Shown here piece by piece: positions 11,075 through 21,911 of a stretch of 64,000 nt of DNA (its first letter is position 1; every line of letters begins with the position of its first letter). A program made the position numbers and the translations under genes. The notes below the pieces were generated by a model, which saw nothing but the letters and a program-made list of their open reading frames with translations, had not been told where the DNA came from and did not search any database. The stretch spans positions 3,286,001-3,350,000 of the forward strand of contig OY751489.1 in the NCBI GenBank assembly GCA_963565915.1, read 5' to 3'. The stretch is from Entoloma clypeatum (taxonomy: Eukaryota > Basidiomycota > Agaricomycetes > Agaricales > Entolomataceae).

Positions 11075-12120
11075 TCATTGTGTAGCATGATTGTATTTTC
11101 TTTCATTGCAGTCAATACATTGATTTGCAACCTGTTCAAATTCTGAACGAAAGAAAGAGAGATTTAAAAATGCATTTGCATTTTATGTTCAAATAACTTA
11201 TATCCAATCTGGAATGATTCCAATAGCACTGCTGACACTGATGAGTCTTTCTGAAGAAAAAATGTATTAGAAAAGAGGAATCCTCTTTTCCTTTTGGTGA
11301 ATCATTAAAAAAGACACAAAGTGTTATATATGGAAAAATTCAAGAAACATATAATGTGTTTTCTAAGTATTTCTTTTAGTAAAACTTTTCATTTTTCCAA
11401 GGGTTTTTTTCAAAGATAAACTTATTCCATTGTTCAAACAATGGATTTAGTTTTTTCTCAAGAAATACTTTAGGATAAACAAAAGGTTTTTTGTCCAAAA
11501 ATATTTGGAAAAGACATTACATGTTTCTTAAAATTTTCCATGCAATATACAGTCATTCACCACTCCTTTGTACAGCACCGTTCCTTTGTACAGTAGCCTT
11601 TTTCTTGCTCCTATAACAGTATTTCGTGGCTCCAAGTGTTTCAAACTATGGCTATATGATAAGGGGAGGTCTGCAAACATTTGCCAGGGTTTCTGAGCTT
11701 TGATGCGTGATGAGGGTCGATCTGATGGTGTTTTGGGGCAGTGTCCGAAAAATAATCAGCATGACTGTGTTGATTTGAGCAGGGATCTAGCTCCTTTAAA
11801 GTGATTTACCATTGAGAACACTACTTGGGCAACATCTAGTGTCATTCAAACAGTCGTGCAAGTCCTAGTTCTCGTCCTGGGCGACATCCTCTCCTCGAGG
11901 TGGGATTGGTGTCACATGTGTGACATGCCTACAATGTGTGACACAGAGTGCCACTGCGGTACATTCCGTCACCTCATACATGAAAAACACACAGTTCCAA
12001 TGTGTGCAGGGCATAGCTGTTGTCAGACAAGTGCATAGCACCAACTACGACCATAAAAACACCAATAGCCCTACTCCCAGCTCCCAAACACCCTGTTTCC
12101 ATCATTTTCAAGCCCAAACC

Positions 12121-14353
12121 ATGGTTGGAAGGGTGAAATCTGTGAAAACAAAAAAGCAGTCTGCAAGAGAGGAGGCCAACATGGTGATGAAACAAGCAGT
12201 TGCATTCTATCAACGAGAGCAGCAGCAGACTGATAGAAAACCTCTGGGGCTTTGGAAAGTTTGTGATCAGGTTGAAGCTGATTATCAAAAGGAAACGGGA
12301 CACACAATCAAGCTGAACCACAACATCTTGGGCAATCACGTCAAGGGAGGAAAGTCAATGAGCGAGTTCAATTCCAAGAAGACTATCCTGACTGCAGAAG
12401 AGGAGAACATGATTGTCGCATATGCTCTCAAATGCGCTGATCGCGGATTTCCCCTAAATGCACGACACCTTGACGAGCATGCCAATCTCATTCTATGTGC
12501 TCGACTCAGCTCAGACTTCTCTGGTGTTGGGAAAAATTGGTCGGATCGCTTCATTGAGAGACATCAGGACGAGATCAAATCTACCTGGTCACGGCATCTG
12601 GACGAAAACCGTGGTCGGGCTGTCAATGCTACCAATCACAAAGAATGGTTTGAACTCCTTGGGAAAACAATTGAAGCAGTTGATCCAGATTGCATTTGGG
12701 CAGCTGATGAAACTGGTTTTCAACCTGGTGCTGGATATCAAGAACGAGTTATTGGTCGGAAGGGCAAGAATGGCACATATCAGCAGCACGACGGTAATCG
12801 GGAGAACATAACCGTCATTGTGACAATTGGAGCTGATGGAACCAGCATTCCACCAGCTGTGATTTTCAAGGGAAAGGCATTCCTGACAAGGGCACAGGAC
12901 AACCCACTCCATGCATCGTGAGTGGCAATCACTGCATCTGGGCTGAAAAGATATCTGATTCTGCATTTATTTCAGACTAGGTTATTCTCCGAAAGGTTGG
13001 ACAGATGGAGAGATAGGACGTGCATGGATTGAAGACTTTGATAAGAAGACGAAGGCAAAGGCCCGAGGCCGCCGACGTGTTCTCATTGTCGATGGCCACA
13101 ACTCTCACTACACAATGGAATTCCTGACATACGCGCGCGACCACAACATTGATGTCCTCTGCTATCCTTCCCACACGACACATGTATATCAGGGCCTTGA
13201 TGTTGTGGTGTTCAGCCTTTTGAAGAAATATTGGACCGAGGAGCACGACACGTACCAAAGCTCGACTGGGGACCTTGTTTCGAAGAGCAACTTTTTAGCC
13301 ATATATGGCAAGGCACATATTCGGGCACTTACCGAGGTTAATGTCCAAGCAGCGTTTCGCAAGACAGGGGTTGTCCCATTCAATTCCAACATCCTCTCCC
13401 AGGAGCAATTTGCTCCAAGCCGCGAGACAACATGTGAGGCAGCCATGCCTTTGGCGTATCCCACACCAGTGAAAATGATTTGCGATGCCTTTACAAAGCT
13501 CGCGCGCAGGGAAGCGACAAGAAGTGGAAGCCCTGCAGATGGAGATGAATCAGAAGACGATTTGATGGATGATGAAGAACTTAACGGCATCCCCGAAACC
13601 CTGGTTGAAACATTCACGCAGCTTGCCCAAAGCTTTGATCTCTTCTCATCCAAACCCGCCACCTCCGCGCTCGAGCCACCAGTCTTCAATACCATCCAGA
13701 TGTCGCCCATCAAACGATATGGCGATCTTGTGAAATTCGAGACTCAAACCCACAATGAGCACCTCCTTCAAGAGGCACTTCGCGAGGCAGAGATTCAGCA
13801 CGCATACGACAAAGGAGTTTTACAAGGGCAGCAGGCGGGGTTGATCCTGCAGCATGTTTTCTGTGAAAAAGTCCGACGTAAGCTCACAACCCAGGAGAAC
13901 AAACAGAAAATCAAGGGAAAATCAAGGCGGATCATGGCTGATGGAAAATCGCGGCTCTTGACTGATGACGCCTTCGTCGAGCGCGTCGTTGAGGACACTC
14001 TGGCCCGGGAGGCTGAAAAGCAGGCAAAGATGAAGAAAAAGACAGCCCGCGACAAATACCACAAGGCTGTGAAGGCCTGGGAAGCAGAGGAGATAGCTCG
14101 GAAGGCTCGCAACCAGGTTGTGAAGGATGCATTCCAGCAGGAGTTGAAGTTGTGGGAGGCAGAGCGGGATGCACGACGTGCTGAGAGGAAGAAGCCCAGG
14201 TGGAAGAAACCGGTCCAGGGACCATTGGCAAAGGCAAAATCAAAGCCGAGGTTGTCGAAGAAGACGGCCGTTGTCGAGGAAAACGGATCTGCTGGGAGTG
14301 GCAGCGAGGAGGAGGGCAGTGAGGCGAGCAGCAGCAGCGGCGAGACTTTGTGA
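12121..14353 (+). CDS. pogo-like DDE transposase (two exons)
   Basis: Exon 1 12121-12917, intron 12918-12975 (GTGAGT...TTTCAG, 58 bp), exon 2 12976-14353, giving 724 residues. The start at 12121 is chosen for its ACCATGG context; upstream residues do not look coding. The N-terminus (to ~150) resembles the CENP-B/pogo helix-turn-helix DNA-binding region. The DDE_1 catalytic domain has AADETG (D196), LIVDGHNSH (D305) and YQGLDVVVF (D341), a DD35D spacing. Residues beyond ~490 form a long Lys/Glu/Arg-rich coiled coil with a basic then acidic Ser-rich tail. No stop or frameshift is visible, so it could be active. It would cut and paste the flanking TIR-bounded DNA into TA sites in the nucleus. 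Confidence 0.9.
12918..12975 (+). other. Intron of the pogo transposase
   Basis: GTGAGT donor and ATTTCAG acceptor, 58 bp. Splicing joins a split Ser codon and continues LGYSPKGWTDG in frame with the second catalytic Asp. Confidence 0.85.
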
Positions 14354-14677
14354 CGCTGAGCGTGATGGTGTACAAAGGACCCGGGTTTCCTCATTTCGTC
14401 ACGCTCCACCAAATCGGCTCCCATTCATCAGAAACAGCTCGTGGTACCTCAGGATCTTGTCCAGGTATCGTTCATTATGTACTACTGCAGTTATATATGA
14501 CGTGTTGTACCAAGAGGGCGAAATAACATATTGGGAGTCGATTCTTTTTTCGGTGTACAAAGGAGTGGTGAATGACTGTACTTGGTATTTTTCTTAAAGA
14601 TACATCCAAGAGAAAGAGGATTCCTCTTTTATAATAGATTTTTCCTCCAGAAAAACTTATTAGTGTCAGGAGTGTAG

Positions 14678-17600
14678 TTGGGTGCGCCTTAAAATCACCT
14701 ACTATAAAGGAAACAGCTTAATAAGCTTGTTTAAATGAGACTGCGTGAGTCATTAATTTGTCTTTCTGCTGCGTCTTCATTTCCTTTTCAGGAATTAATA
14801 TTTCATCTTCTATCATTGCTAAAATATTGCATGATGATTGGATAAACATGCTCGTAAGCATAAACACAATAGCGCCTTGACAGGCTGCAATATCGTTTGA
14901 AATTGTCATGTTGGCTGCCAATTTATAATACTTTATTATGAGAAGCAGAGTTTTTCAACCCTTCAACAAAATTGATTCAAATTGGTCTAAACAACCAATT
15001 AAACTAAAATTGGTCTAGCCAACCAATCTTGTTCCTCCACTCCTTCACAAAGTAGTGACGATTTGGGGCTATGCAAAGCTTCTTATCTGAACTCTCCATT
15101 TCTTGCATGGGAATGATCTCTGATGCATTTTGCACCCTTTGGGCTAGCATTGCATTTTGACTTATATGGCATCTGCGCTTTAATTAAGCAGTGATGGCCT
15201 TGTCACAGAATCAGATAGGAATGACCGTGATGGTTCACACCCTATGGCAAAAATGGATATAGTCAAAAATCAGATTGTATCACAGCTTATAAATGTTGCT
15301 GGAATAAATCGCCTAAGAGTAATTACCTCAGTATAACTTGGAGAGTAATTCCTCCACAGTTTGTGATCATTTTTTCTGCATGAATTTCTGGTTTCCCAAC
15401 CAAGTTCTGCATCTATTTCAGCATATGCCCTTTTGAAAGCCAAAGATATGCGGGAAATGATTACCATACTTGACTGTGAAAAGGGGAGAATATAGAGAAG
15501 CATTTTAAATGGCAGCATAAATGCGCTATTTGCTTTGCGAAACCATTGCTATCAAACTGATCTTTGATCTTTTGATCTCACCATCAGATGCATTGCTTCA
15601 TATACAACACTCTATAGGTTGTACCGTTTAAGGAGCGCTGTGACAGCTGCATACTTATCAATGGTCAGCTTGAACAAAAGAAAAAGCTTATCCCAGCTTA
15701 TACCCCTATGATTTCTCATCCAGAAACATGAATTCTGGATAAAAGAGAATATCATATGAATCAATCCATTAGTCTTATCAGACTATTGTTGGGTTCTATT
15801 TCCAAGTATATCTTCTAAGATTACTTGAAGAAGCATCTTAATTGATTGCTTACTAATAATATATTAATTTGCATTATATGGTTCTTGGAATACCAAGATT
15901 ACTATTGATTGCATGAAACACATCAGAGTGCTTGTTACACTCTTGAGATTTGGATCAACCCATCATCTGATCTGCACCTTATCTGGCTGCAACAGTGATC
16001 TGGTTCTTGCATTGAGAAGAGCGCCTGTTTTGGCTGCCTCCCTTGGCAAACAAGACCAAATAACACTCTCGTGCGTTATTGTTGTACCATGCAACAAACA
16101 TAGTAAATCTGTGTTGATGTCTTAGAGTGGATTCTCTATTGACCTCTGAACATAAATCGGTTGTTCACCAACACAAGTATTACCAACTACAAAGAACTAC
16201 ATTGCAAGTCATTTACTTGACTATAATCTGCAACATTGCTTGCGCATCATCACATATAACAGTTGGCTTGATCACCAATAAATCTGTAAAAATGTACTCC
16301 ACAGAATTGGTTTTCAGGAGGAGTAAATTCTCTGTTAACCCTAAAACAATCCACATGATGATTGCTTGCCCAGCCTTTGCATAACAATGTGCACCCCTTT
16401 GGGCTTGCCACAGTTACTAGGCTTGATTATATCTGTGCTTAAATAACGGCTGCAGTATTAATCATTTTTTGCAATTATATTTTGCAATAGCTTGGATAGT
16501 ACGTCAGATGATATGGGAAATGATGACGAAACTACCAGCCATCTTAGATATTATATTCTGTAGACTCAACGTCCACTATGACGATAAACTGGACCCTACT
16601 CTGGAACAGAGCATAAACTACCACTGTGGACTTTGAACATAACTAATTCATCCACATCCTAAGTCTGGAGTATTGCACTTGACTTAGATGATATTATCTA
16701 TAAGCGCAGTTTAATATTGCCATGATAATATTATATACTCAGGATTAAAGGCACACTTGTCTTATCCATGGTGTTAGTGCCCCTTTATGGCAGCTTTCCA
16801 GAGTATTAATAAGCTATAAAAAGCTTATATCGTGCCAAGCATGATACCATCAATTGGTTAAATGACCCTTTGAGCCAGATTAAGTCTAACGAGCTCTTGA
16901 TTGAGTTATGTCTTCTGACCTATTCCCAGCTTAAATGCCACATGCTCTCAGCATACTAGTTCTTGCACTACTACTGGCTGCAACTACTATGTAATCCATA
17001 AATTGAGTACCGATGCGTCTTGAGTGCCTTCTTGGACTGCCTACATTGGTAGTCTCATTTTTAATGAATTATGGTCACAACCATTGATACTCATCTGAAA
17101 TGACAATAAACTATCACATGTGGTTTGCTGATGTGATCAGGCCAAACACCTGACTCAGCATGGTCTGTGCGAGATAGGCAAAGCCTTAAATATGCTCCTC
17201 AAATTGAGTTTTAGAGCAGGCTACCATGGCTTTCTTTGCCTACTTCTCCACCGCCTTCTACACTCACTTCAAACATGCCAACCAATTGGTGCATGTTGCC
17301 TCGACCACCACAGCCAGCAATACCACCACCACCACTACTACTGCAGCCTCTGCCACTGCTTCCTCATCACCCTCTGGCAGTAACACTGCTTCGACCGCCA
17401 ACGATAAGAGATGTCGAAGGAAAACTAAAGTAGACAGTGGTAGAAGTAATTAGATTAATAATTGCTTCAGTGGCTGCTCTAAGTGCTACACTGGCTGCTT
17501 CAAGCGCCATTATAGCTGCATGTTTATTGCGCTATTTCATCTCTCTCAAAAGTATTGTATTTTTATTCTTTGATGATCTATTGATCTCAGATTGACTTCT

Positions 17601-17802
17601 GATGAGACCTGTCTATTCTTGTTTGGAATTGGACATCAGGGTCTCTGATAAGACTTTAAATGACAGTGTATGCTAAACGACACAGCAGATCCCCTTTAGC
17701 GCCCTTACGGCTGCTGCCATTTATTTTGGCTCTTCACTGAGACTTGAATGTCTTCTTGTGAAACAAGTATTGAGACCTGACAGAATCACACTTGAGGGGG
17801 GG
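14678..17802. other. AT-rich decayed sequence, no gene recognised
   Basis: Three kilobases without an ORF above about 85 codons or a recognisable motif. A few short repeats occur (ATTGGTCTA near 14975-15015; GCACCCTTTGGGCT-like near 15131 and 16392). Its position between a copia-like Gag and an LTR suggests it is the decayed body of that retroelement, but I could not find RT or integrase motifs. Confidence 0.4.
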
Positions 17803-18244
17803 TGTTGAGAATACATTCTAGACGGATGTCTCGACAGTCAGTCACATGTCATCAAACATGTGTATTCCCATATGTAGTTACATATGGAAGTGTTCTATAC
17901 TTAGAACAATCTAGATTCGCTCTAGATCTCTGACTCATTAGATATGTGTCAGATGTGCATAACATATGCCATGTTATGTCACATCATGTGCTTGTCACAC
18001 TATGTGACTATAAGTCACATATTACCATATATGTGAGTTTATGGTTCTGCGACAGAACTCAGTTTGTACTCGTTTGTACATGGTCTGTGTGCATTCTTGT
18101 AGGTATAAATACGTGATGTATCTGTATCTGCAATAACAGGACTTTTACGAAGTACCTTCATCATCGCTCCACTCTTCTTGCTCTTCTTGCCTCCAATGTG
18201 AGTATCTTACCCAGGTTCCTCTGTGCTTGCAGCCATGCTGTTCA
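17803..18244 (+). repeat. Probable 3' LTR of a copia-type element
   Basis: A GAGGGGGGG polypurine run at 17794-17802 is followed by TGTTGAGAATACATTC. Within the unit GGTATAAATA (~18102) looks like a TATA box. The right edge is set where the minus-strand Helitron frame resumes; the exact end is uncertain and no partner LTR was found on the left. Confidence 0.5.
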
Positions 18245-19166
18245 ATAGAGGCCGTGGACAATAAATGGGCATTCGCCAGAATCAGTGCCTTCCTCACAGT
18301 GCATGTCAAACATGCTTTTGGCCTCCACAATCTTATTCGTGTCTGACACTTTGTAAATCACTTTAACGGGTGGGGCATCTTCCGGATATTGATTGAGGTT
18401 GTCATGGTCAACCCTAACATCCTCATAGTCAGGGTGGTTTAGGATCAACCAATCCAACACACGAACGAACAATGGACAAGGAGAGGTGTGCGTGAATACT
18501 CATTCTTGGATGGTGATGATGGGCCTGTAAACATTATTGCCAATATGTCTTCTATATCCTCAAGTGGTGGAGGCAAGGCTTCATAGATTTTTGGTAAAGG
18601 GGACTTGTAAGCAACAACATGGGATATCATTTTTGCCATACCAAATCTGTCGGGAAGACCATAGTTCACTTGCATGAAACAAGAATTGTGATGCACTTTT
18701 GCCACCAGCATTTTCTCCACCATATTCAGGTCCGACAATTCCTGAGGGATGGGTCCTATCCATAGGTTCCTGGACAGAGCCAGGCAAGGGACATTGTTCT
18801 TCTAAGACTCTGCCAGCATTTTGAGCATACCATGTAGTCGCAGTTATGGTCTAATATGGGGCCTTTGTATTCACCTATCTTATCAGATGCACTTTTACGT
18901 TCTATGTGTATAACACCTGGGGCTTCCAGGACATGCAACAGGTTCTTGACTGTTTTTAAAGGGACAAGTTCACGCCGTAATGCAAGCTGACCGCAGACTG
19001 CACAGCCAGCCTCCTCAAAATTTGGCGGAGCCAGATCTTTGCAAACATCCCTAATAATCTTCATCTCTAGCTCTCGTCCGAGCACATCACGTGGCAGTGG
19101 AAACTCAGAAGCTGGTCTGTTGTCCTGTGAGGAAGTGACCAGAAATGTGCCATCTTCCTTCTTCAT
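18245..19166 (-). pseudogene. Helitron N-terminal region (DUF6570-like), degraded
   Basis: The minus strand encodes GRELEMKIIRDVCKDL, FEEAGCAVCGQLALRRELVP and LDHNCDYMVCSKCW, then after a frame change MVEKMLVAKVHHNSCFMQV and PKIYEALPPPLEDIEDIL, then EYSRTPLL and YPEDAPPVKV. These are the cysteine-rich strings and following region I associate with DUF6570 at the front of Agaricomycete Helitron polyproteins. The frame breaks near 18740 and 18450, and the protein stops where the LTR at 17803-18244 was inserted. It probably pairs with the helicase piece at 5181-9745. Confidence 0.7.
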
Positions 19167-19306
19167 GTGGTAGTTCCTTCGCCTGGATGTGTTAGTCTTC
19201 GCTCTTGATTGGGCTTTGGTTTACTCAGTTTGGGCAACTCCAGCAAAAAGACAGTCAAGTAAGAATTACAGCTCGCACAGTGATGCGACTCGACCAGAGA
19301 TGTGAG

Positions 19307-19470
19307 TAGTGTTTCAAGGTCCAGTCTCAAAGACCAGACTGAACCAGGGGGTGGTCCTGGTTCATCTTTTTTGAAAAACAAAGACCACACCCCCCCCCTG
19401 GTTCTACCCAGTTCATAGGTTTGGACTGGATTTTTGCTCAAAAAACCGGTTTAAACTGGTTCTGGTCTTA
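19307..19470. mobile_element. Truncated hAT end related to the 7092 element
   Basis: Starts TAGTGTTTCAAGGT, the same terminus as the hAT element at 7092-9364, and continues with repeats of CCAGACTGAACC and ACTGGTTCTGGTCT in both orientations. No matching right end or 8 bp duplication was found, so it is a fragment. Confidence 0.55.
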
Positions 19471-19755
19471 GCTTTTCAGAGAGGGAGAATGGTCTGGCGT
19501 CTTTCTGTGCTTTGATCAGCAGAAGATCACAAGTCTTACGGTGGCTTTGCAAAGGGGCGCTGATGAGCGAGAAAGGCTCCACCAAGAAGTTTGCCAAAGC
19601 CACGCACAGCATCAAGAGGTTGCCCCCCTTCTTTCCTGAGGTAAGCATTACTAAAGCTCAGTTCAGTTGTTGCAAGCACGCGAACATTTGGAGCAAGATC
19701 TAACTGTGGTGAAGGCAACGGCGGAAGAGGTATGTTCATGAGAAACAGTGGTTCA
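19471..19755. other. Unassigned stretch
   Basis: A minus-strand frame of about 75 residues (PLPSPQLDLAPNVRVL...) is open here but shows no domain I recognise. It is cut on one side by the hAT element at 19764. It may be an exon fragment of whatever the hAT and copia elements entered. Confidence 0.25.
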
Positions 19756-19763
19756 TTCAGCGT

Positions 19764-21057
19764 TAAGGCATAGCACGAGTCCGGATTACCCACAGGTCAC
19801 CACAAGTAGACCTGTGGGAATACTCACAGGTCACCTCACTCGCAGATCCGAGTCATCCGTGGGACGAAACCCGCGCAGATCCGAGTTCGCATTGTGGAGT
19901 GCACAGGTACCCGTGCGGGCACCTGCGAGCAACCCCTGAAACTAATCTACCCATCATAACATAGGGCATTAATAGTATAAGAGTAGACTAAGTTGTAGAA
20001 TATGGGTTTAGCATATAGAATGGTGTTTTGAAATGAAGTTGGGACTGTGAATACATCTTAGAGAATTATATTAATGCATTAGAATGAGTTGAAACCCCTG
20101 ACAATGACTGCTTTGTGGGTATGGAAAGTGTATTCTGCTGAAAATGCAGGTGTGAGCTGGCATTTGCCCAGATGGAACTGGGGGTCCCCAGGCTTATCCC
20201 TGCCGTCAAAGGCTACCTATATACGTCCTGTATAATATACAAAGGAGACGAGAGGCATACGTCCCACGGTTGTGCCAAACGAAATTGATCTTGGTGTGTT
20301 TCGAGGTTTTGAGAGGATTATGAGGTAGGATCACAACCAGAGATTGTCCACCTTATTTATTCGATAGAAATATACATACATACATGCTAAAGAAGGGGCA
20401 AAAGAGATAATAAGAATATGTTAAGGGCTTGTTATAATATTGGTGATTTTGTTGTGTGTTTGGGGGTTTGATGATATTGGAGCCTATCTACTAATCTAAA
20501 TATCACCCACCTTATCACTGAGGCAGAAGCCTACTCCTATATGTACTAAAGAAGGGGCAATAGAGACAATAGGAATCCATTGAGTGGATGTGCTACTAGA
20601 AGTGCTTTTGTGGCATGCTCAGAGTTTTGATGGGAATTGAACCTACCTACTGATACAGGCACCATTCAGACTGTTCCTCTGGTATAAATACTCTATTATA
20701 TGTATATATTAATAGTCTAGAAGGTGAGAAGAATAGGTGCAATGGTTGAATTTATATTAGGGTGCGCTTTTCTGAGAATCCAAGCCTGGCCCAAACCCTG
20801 GGCTTCAGGCCAAGCCCGAGCCTGGACATCTCAGACTGGGATTTATTGATCCTTCATACGGGTACTCAAGGTAAACCTGTGAGTACCCGAAGAACTTGAT
20901 GACCTGCGAGTACCCGAAGAACTCGCGGGTTTCGAACACGCGGATCCAAGTCATCCGTGGGAACGGATCTTCGCGGATCCGAGTATGGGTTCAAACATGT
21001 AAAATACCTGTGAGCACAGATCCGGGTAACTCATGAGTGCACTCGTGCTATGCCTTA
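19764..21057. mobile_element. Non-autonomous hAT-type element, 1294 bp
   Basis: TIR TAAGGCATAGCACGAGT at the left and its inverted copy at the right, flanked by the exact 8 bp duplication TTCAGCGT (19756-19763, 21058-21065). Both subterminal zones carry repeats of GGATCCGAGT, TCATCCGTGGGA and GGGTACTCGCGGGT in both orientations. The centre has no ORF. It is a different family from the 7092-9364 element but has the same general build. Confidence 0.85.
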
Positions 21058-21065
21058 TTCAGCGT

Positions 21066-21235
21066 TTACACCGCCATATAGGTTTCTCAGAGCCATGATG
21101 CCATGTGTTTGGTGAATGCAGGTTTGGAGGATGCGGTTGCTGCAAGTGGGAAAAAAATCGAGCAGGTGAGGCTGCGATTGAACACATGGAGTTTTGCTGT
21201 GGGCTCATCCCTGCCCTATCCTTGGCCTCAGCTAT
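21066..21235. other. Short unassigned host segment
   Basis: A 170 bp stretch between the hAT and copia elements; it resumes at 26785 after the copia TSD. A plus-strand frame (GLEDAVAASGKKIEQ...) runs into the copia target site, but the protein is not recognised. Confidence 0.3.
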
Positions 21236-21545
21236 TGTTGAAACTTTTCCATCACGTAGATTAGATTAGATTAGATTATATCACGTGACCTTAGACATCT
21301 TCGATTACATACTTGTTTGGTTGGTACAAACAGTAGTACGGTATATAAGACCAGGAAACTGTCAATATCAACAAGTTGTCTCTTGACTCTTAACCAGCTC
21401 CATCGCTCTTATCAGCCTCAACCGCTCTCACCAGCCTCACCCTCCCAAACCATGTAGGTGGCTAGAACAGTTAAGTAGAGTACTTCCACACTGTAGCTGT
21501 GTTGCTCAGTACGCCTGTGGCTAGCGCCCAGGTGGAACTTCAACA
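21236..21545 (+). repeat. copia 5' LTR
   Basis: 310 bp, begins TGTTGAAACTTTTCC and ends CTTCAACA. It contains a GATTAGATTAGATTAGATTA tandem near 21260 and a GTATATAAG TATA box near 21341. Confidence 0.9.
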
Positions 21546-21558
21546 GGTTATGGGCCCC
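21546..21558 (+). promoter_or_regulatory. copia primer-binding site, half initiator-tRNA type
   Basis: GGTTATGGGCCC directly follows the 5' LTR. Its complement GGGCCCATAACC differs by one base from the anticodon arm of eukaryotic initiator tRNA-Met (GGGCTCATAACC). This fits priming by an internally cleaved tRNA, as known for Drosophila copia. Confidence 0.6.
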
Positions 21559-21911
21559 GGATAGCAGAGGGACTTGGGAACGCTGGCAACAGCGAGTACC
21601 TGCCCACTCTACCCTGGTTGGCAAAGAACCAATCGAAAGATCTAGGTTCTGAGTCATACTTCTTCACATATGAACCTGGGAACGTCATTACGACAAGTAC
21701 CTGTCATGAAGCGTCCCTAAGGGGATTGACTTAGTACACATCATGTGGAAACGTTGATCGTACCTCACACACTTCTGACAAAAAGGGTTTTTCCCACAAC
21801 CGCTATTCCTAAAGGGAATATGTTATGAGGAATCATTTATTTGTTTTCTCTAAAAATCAAATTCATAAAGAACATCACTGATTGGGAGAACTCCTTTTAG
21901 ATTCATTAAAA

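Larger units (their letters stand above)
11550..14578 (+). mobile_element. Complete pogo-like (Tc1/mariner) transposon
   Basis: Terminal inverted repeats of 25 bp are perfect and start CAGTCATTCACCACTCC. They are flanked by TA at 11548-11549 and 14579-14580. The element is 3029 bp with one spliced transposase gene. A second CCTTTGTACAG lies just inside the left end. Perfect ends and an open gene suggest recent activity. Confidence 0.9.
11227..14674. mobile_element. CACTC-ended MITE copy 1, split by the pogo element
   Basis: The left end CACTGCTGACACTG and right end TAGTGTCAGGAGTG are inverted, flanked by the 3 bp duplication TAG (11224-11226, 14675-14677). Without the pogo insertion it is about 415 bp and matches copy 2 at 52876-53246 over most of its length, including the AAAGAGGAATCCTCTTT-like hairpins near both ends. 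A 3 bp TSD and CACT(C/G) ends suggest a CACTA- or PIF-related family. Confidence 0.85.

Noticed and set aside
13795..14424. Minus-strand ORF of 209 codons over the pogo tail
   Set aside because: Complement of the charged coiled coil of the transposase; no start context or domain.
14678..17802. Internal copia or LINE coding region
   Set aside because: Frames are short and I could not find YVDD, integrase or RNase H motifs on either strand, so no gene is called.
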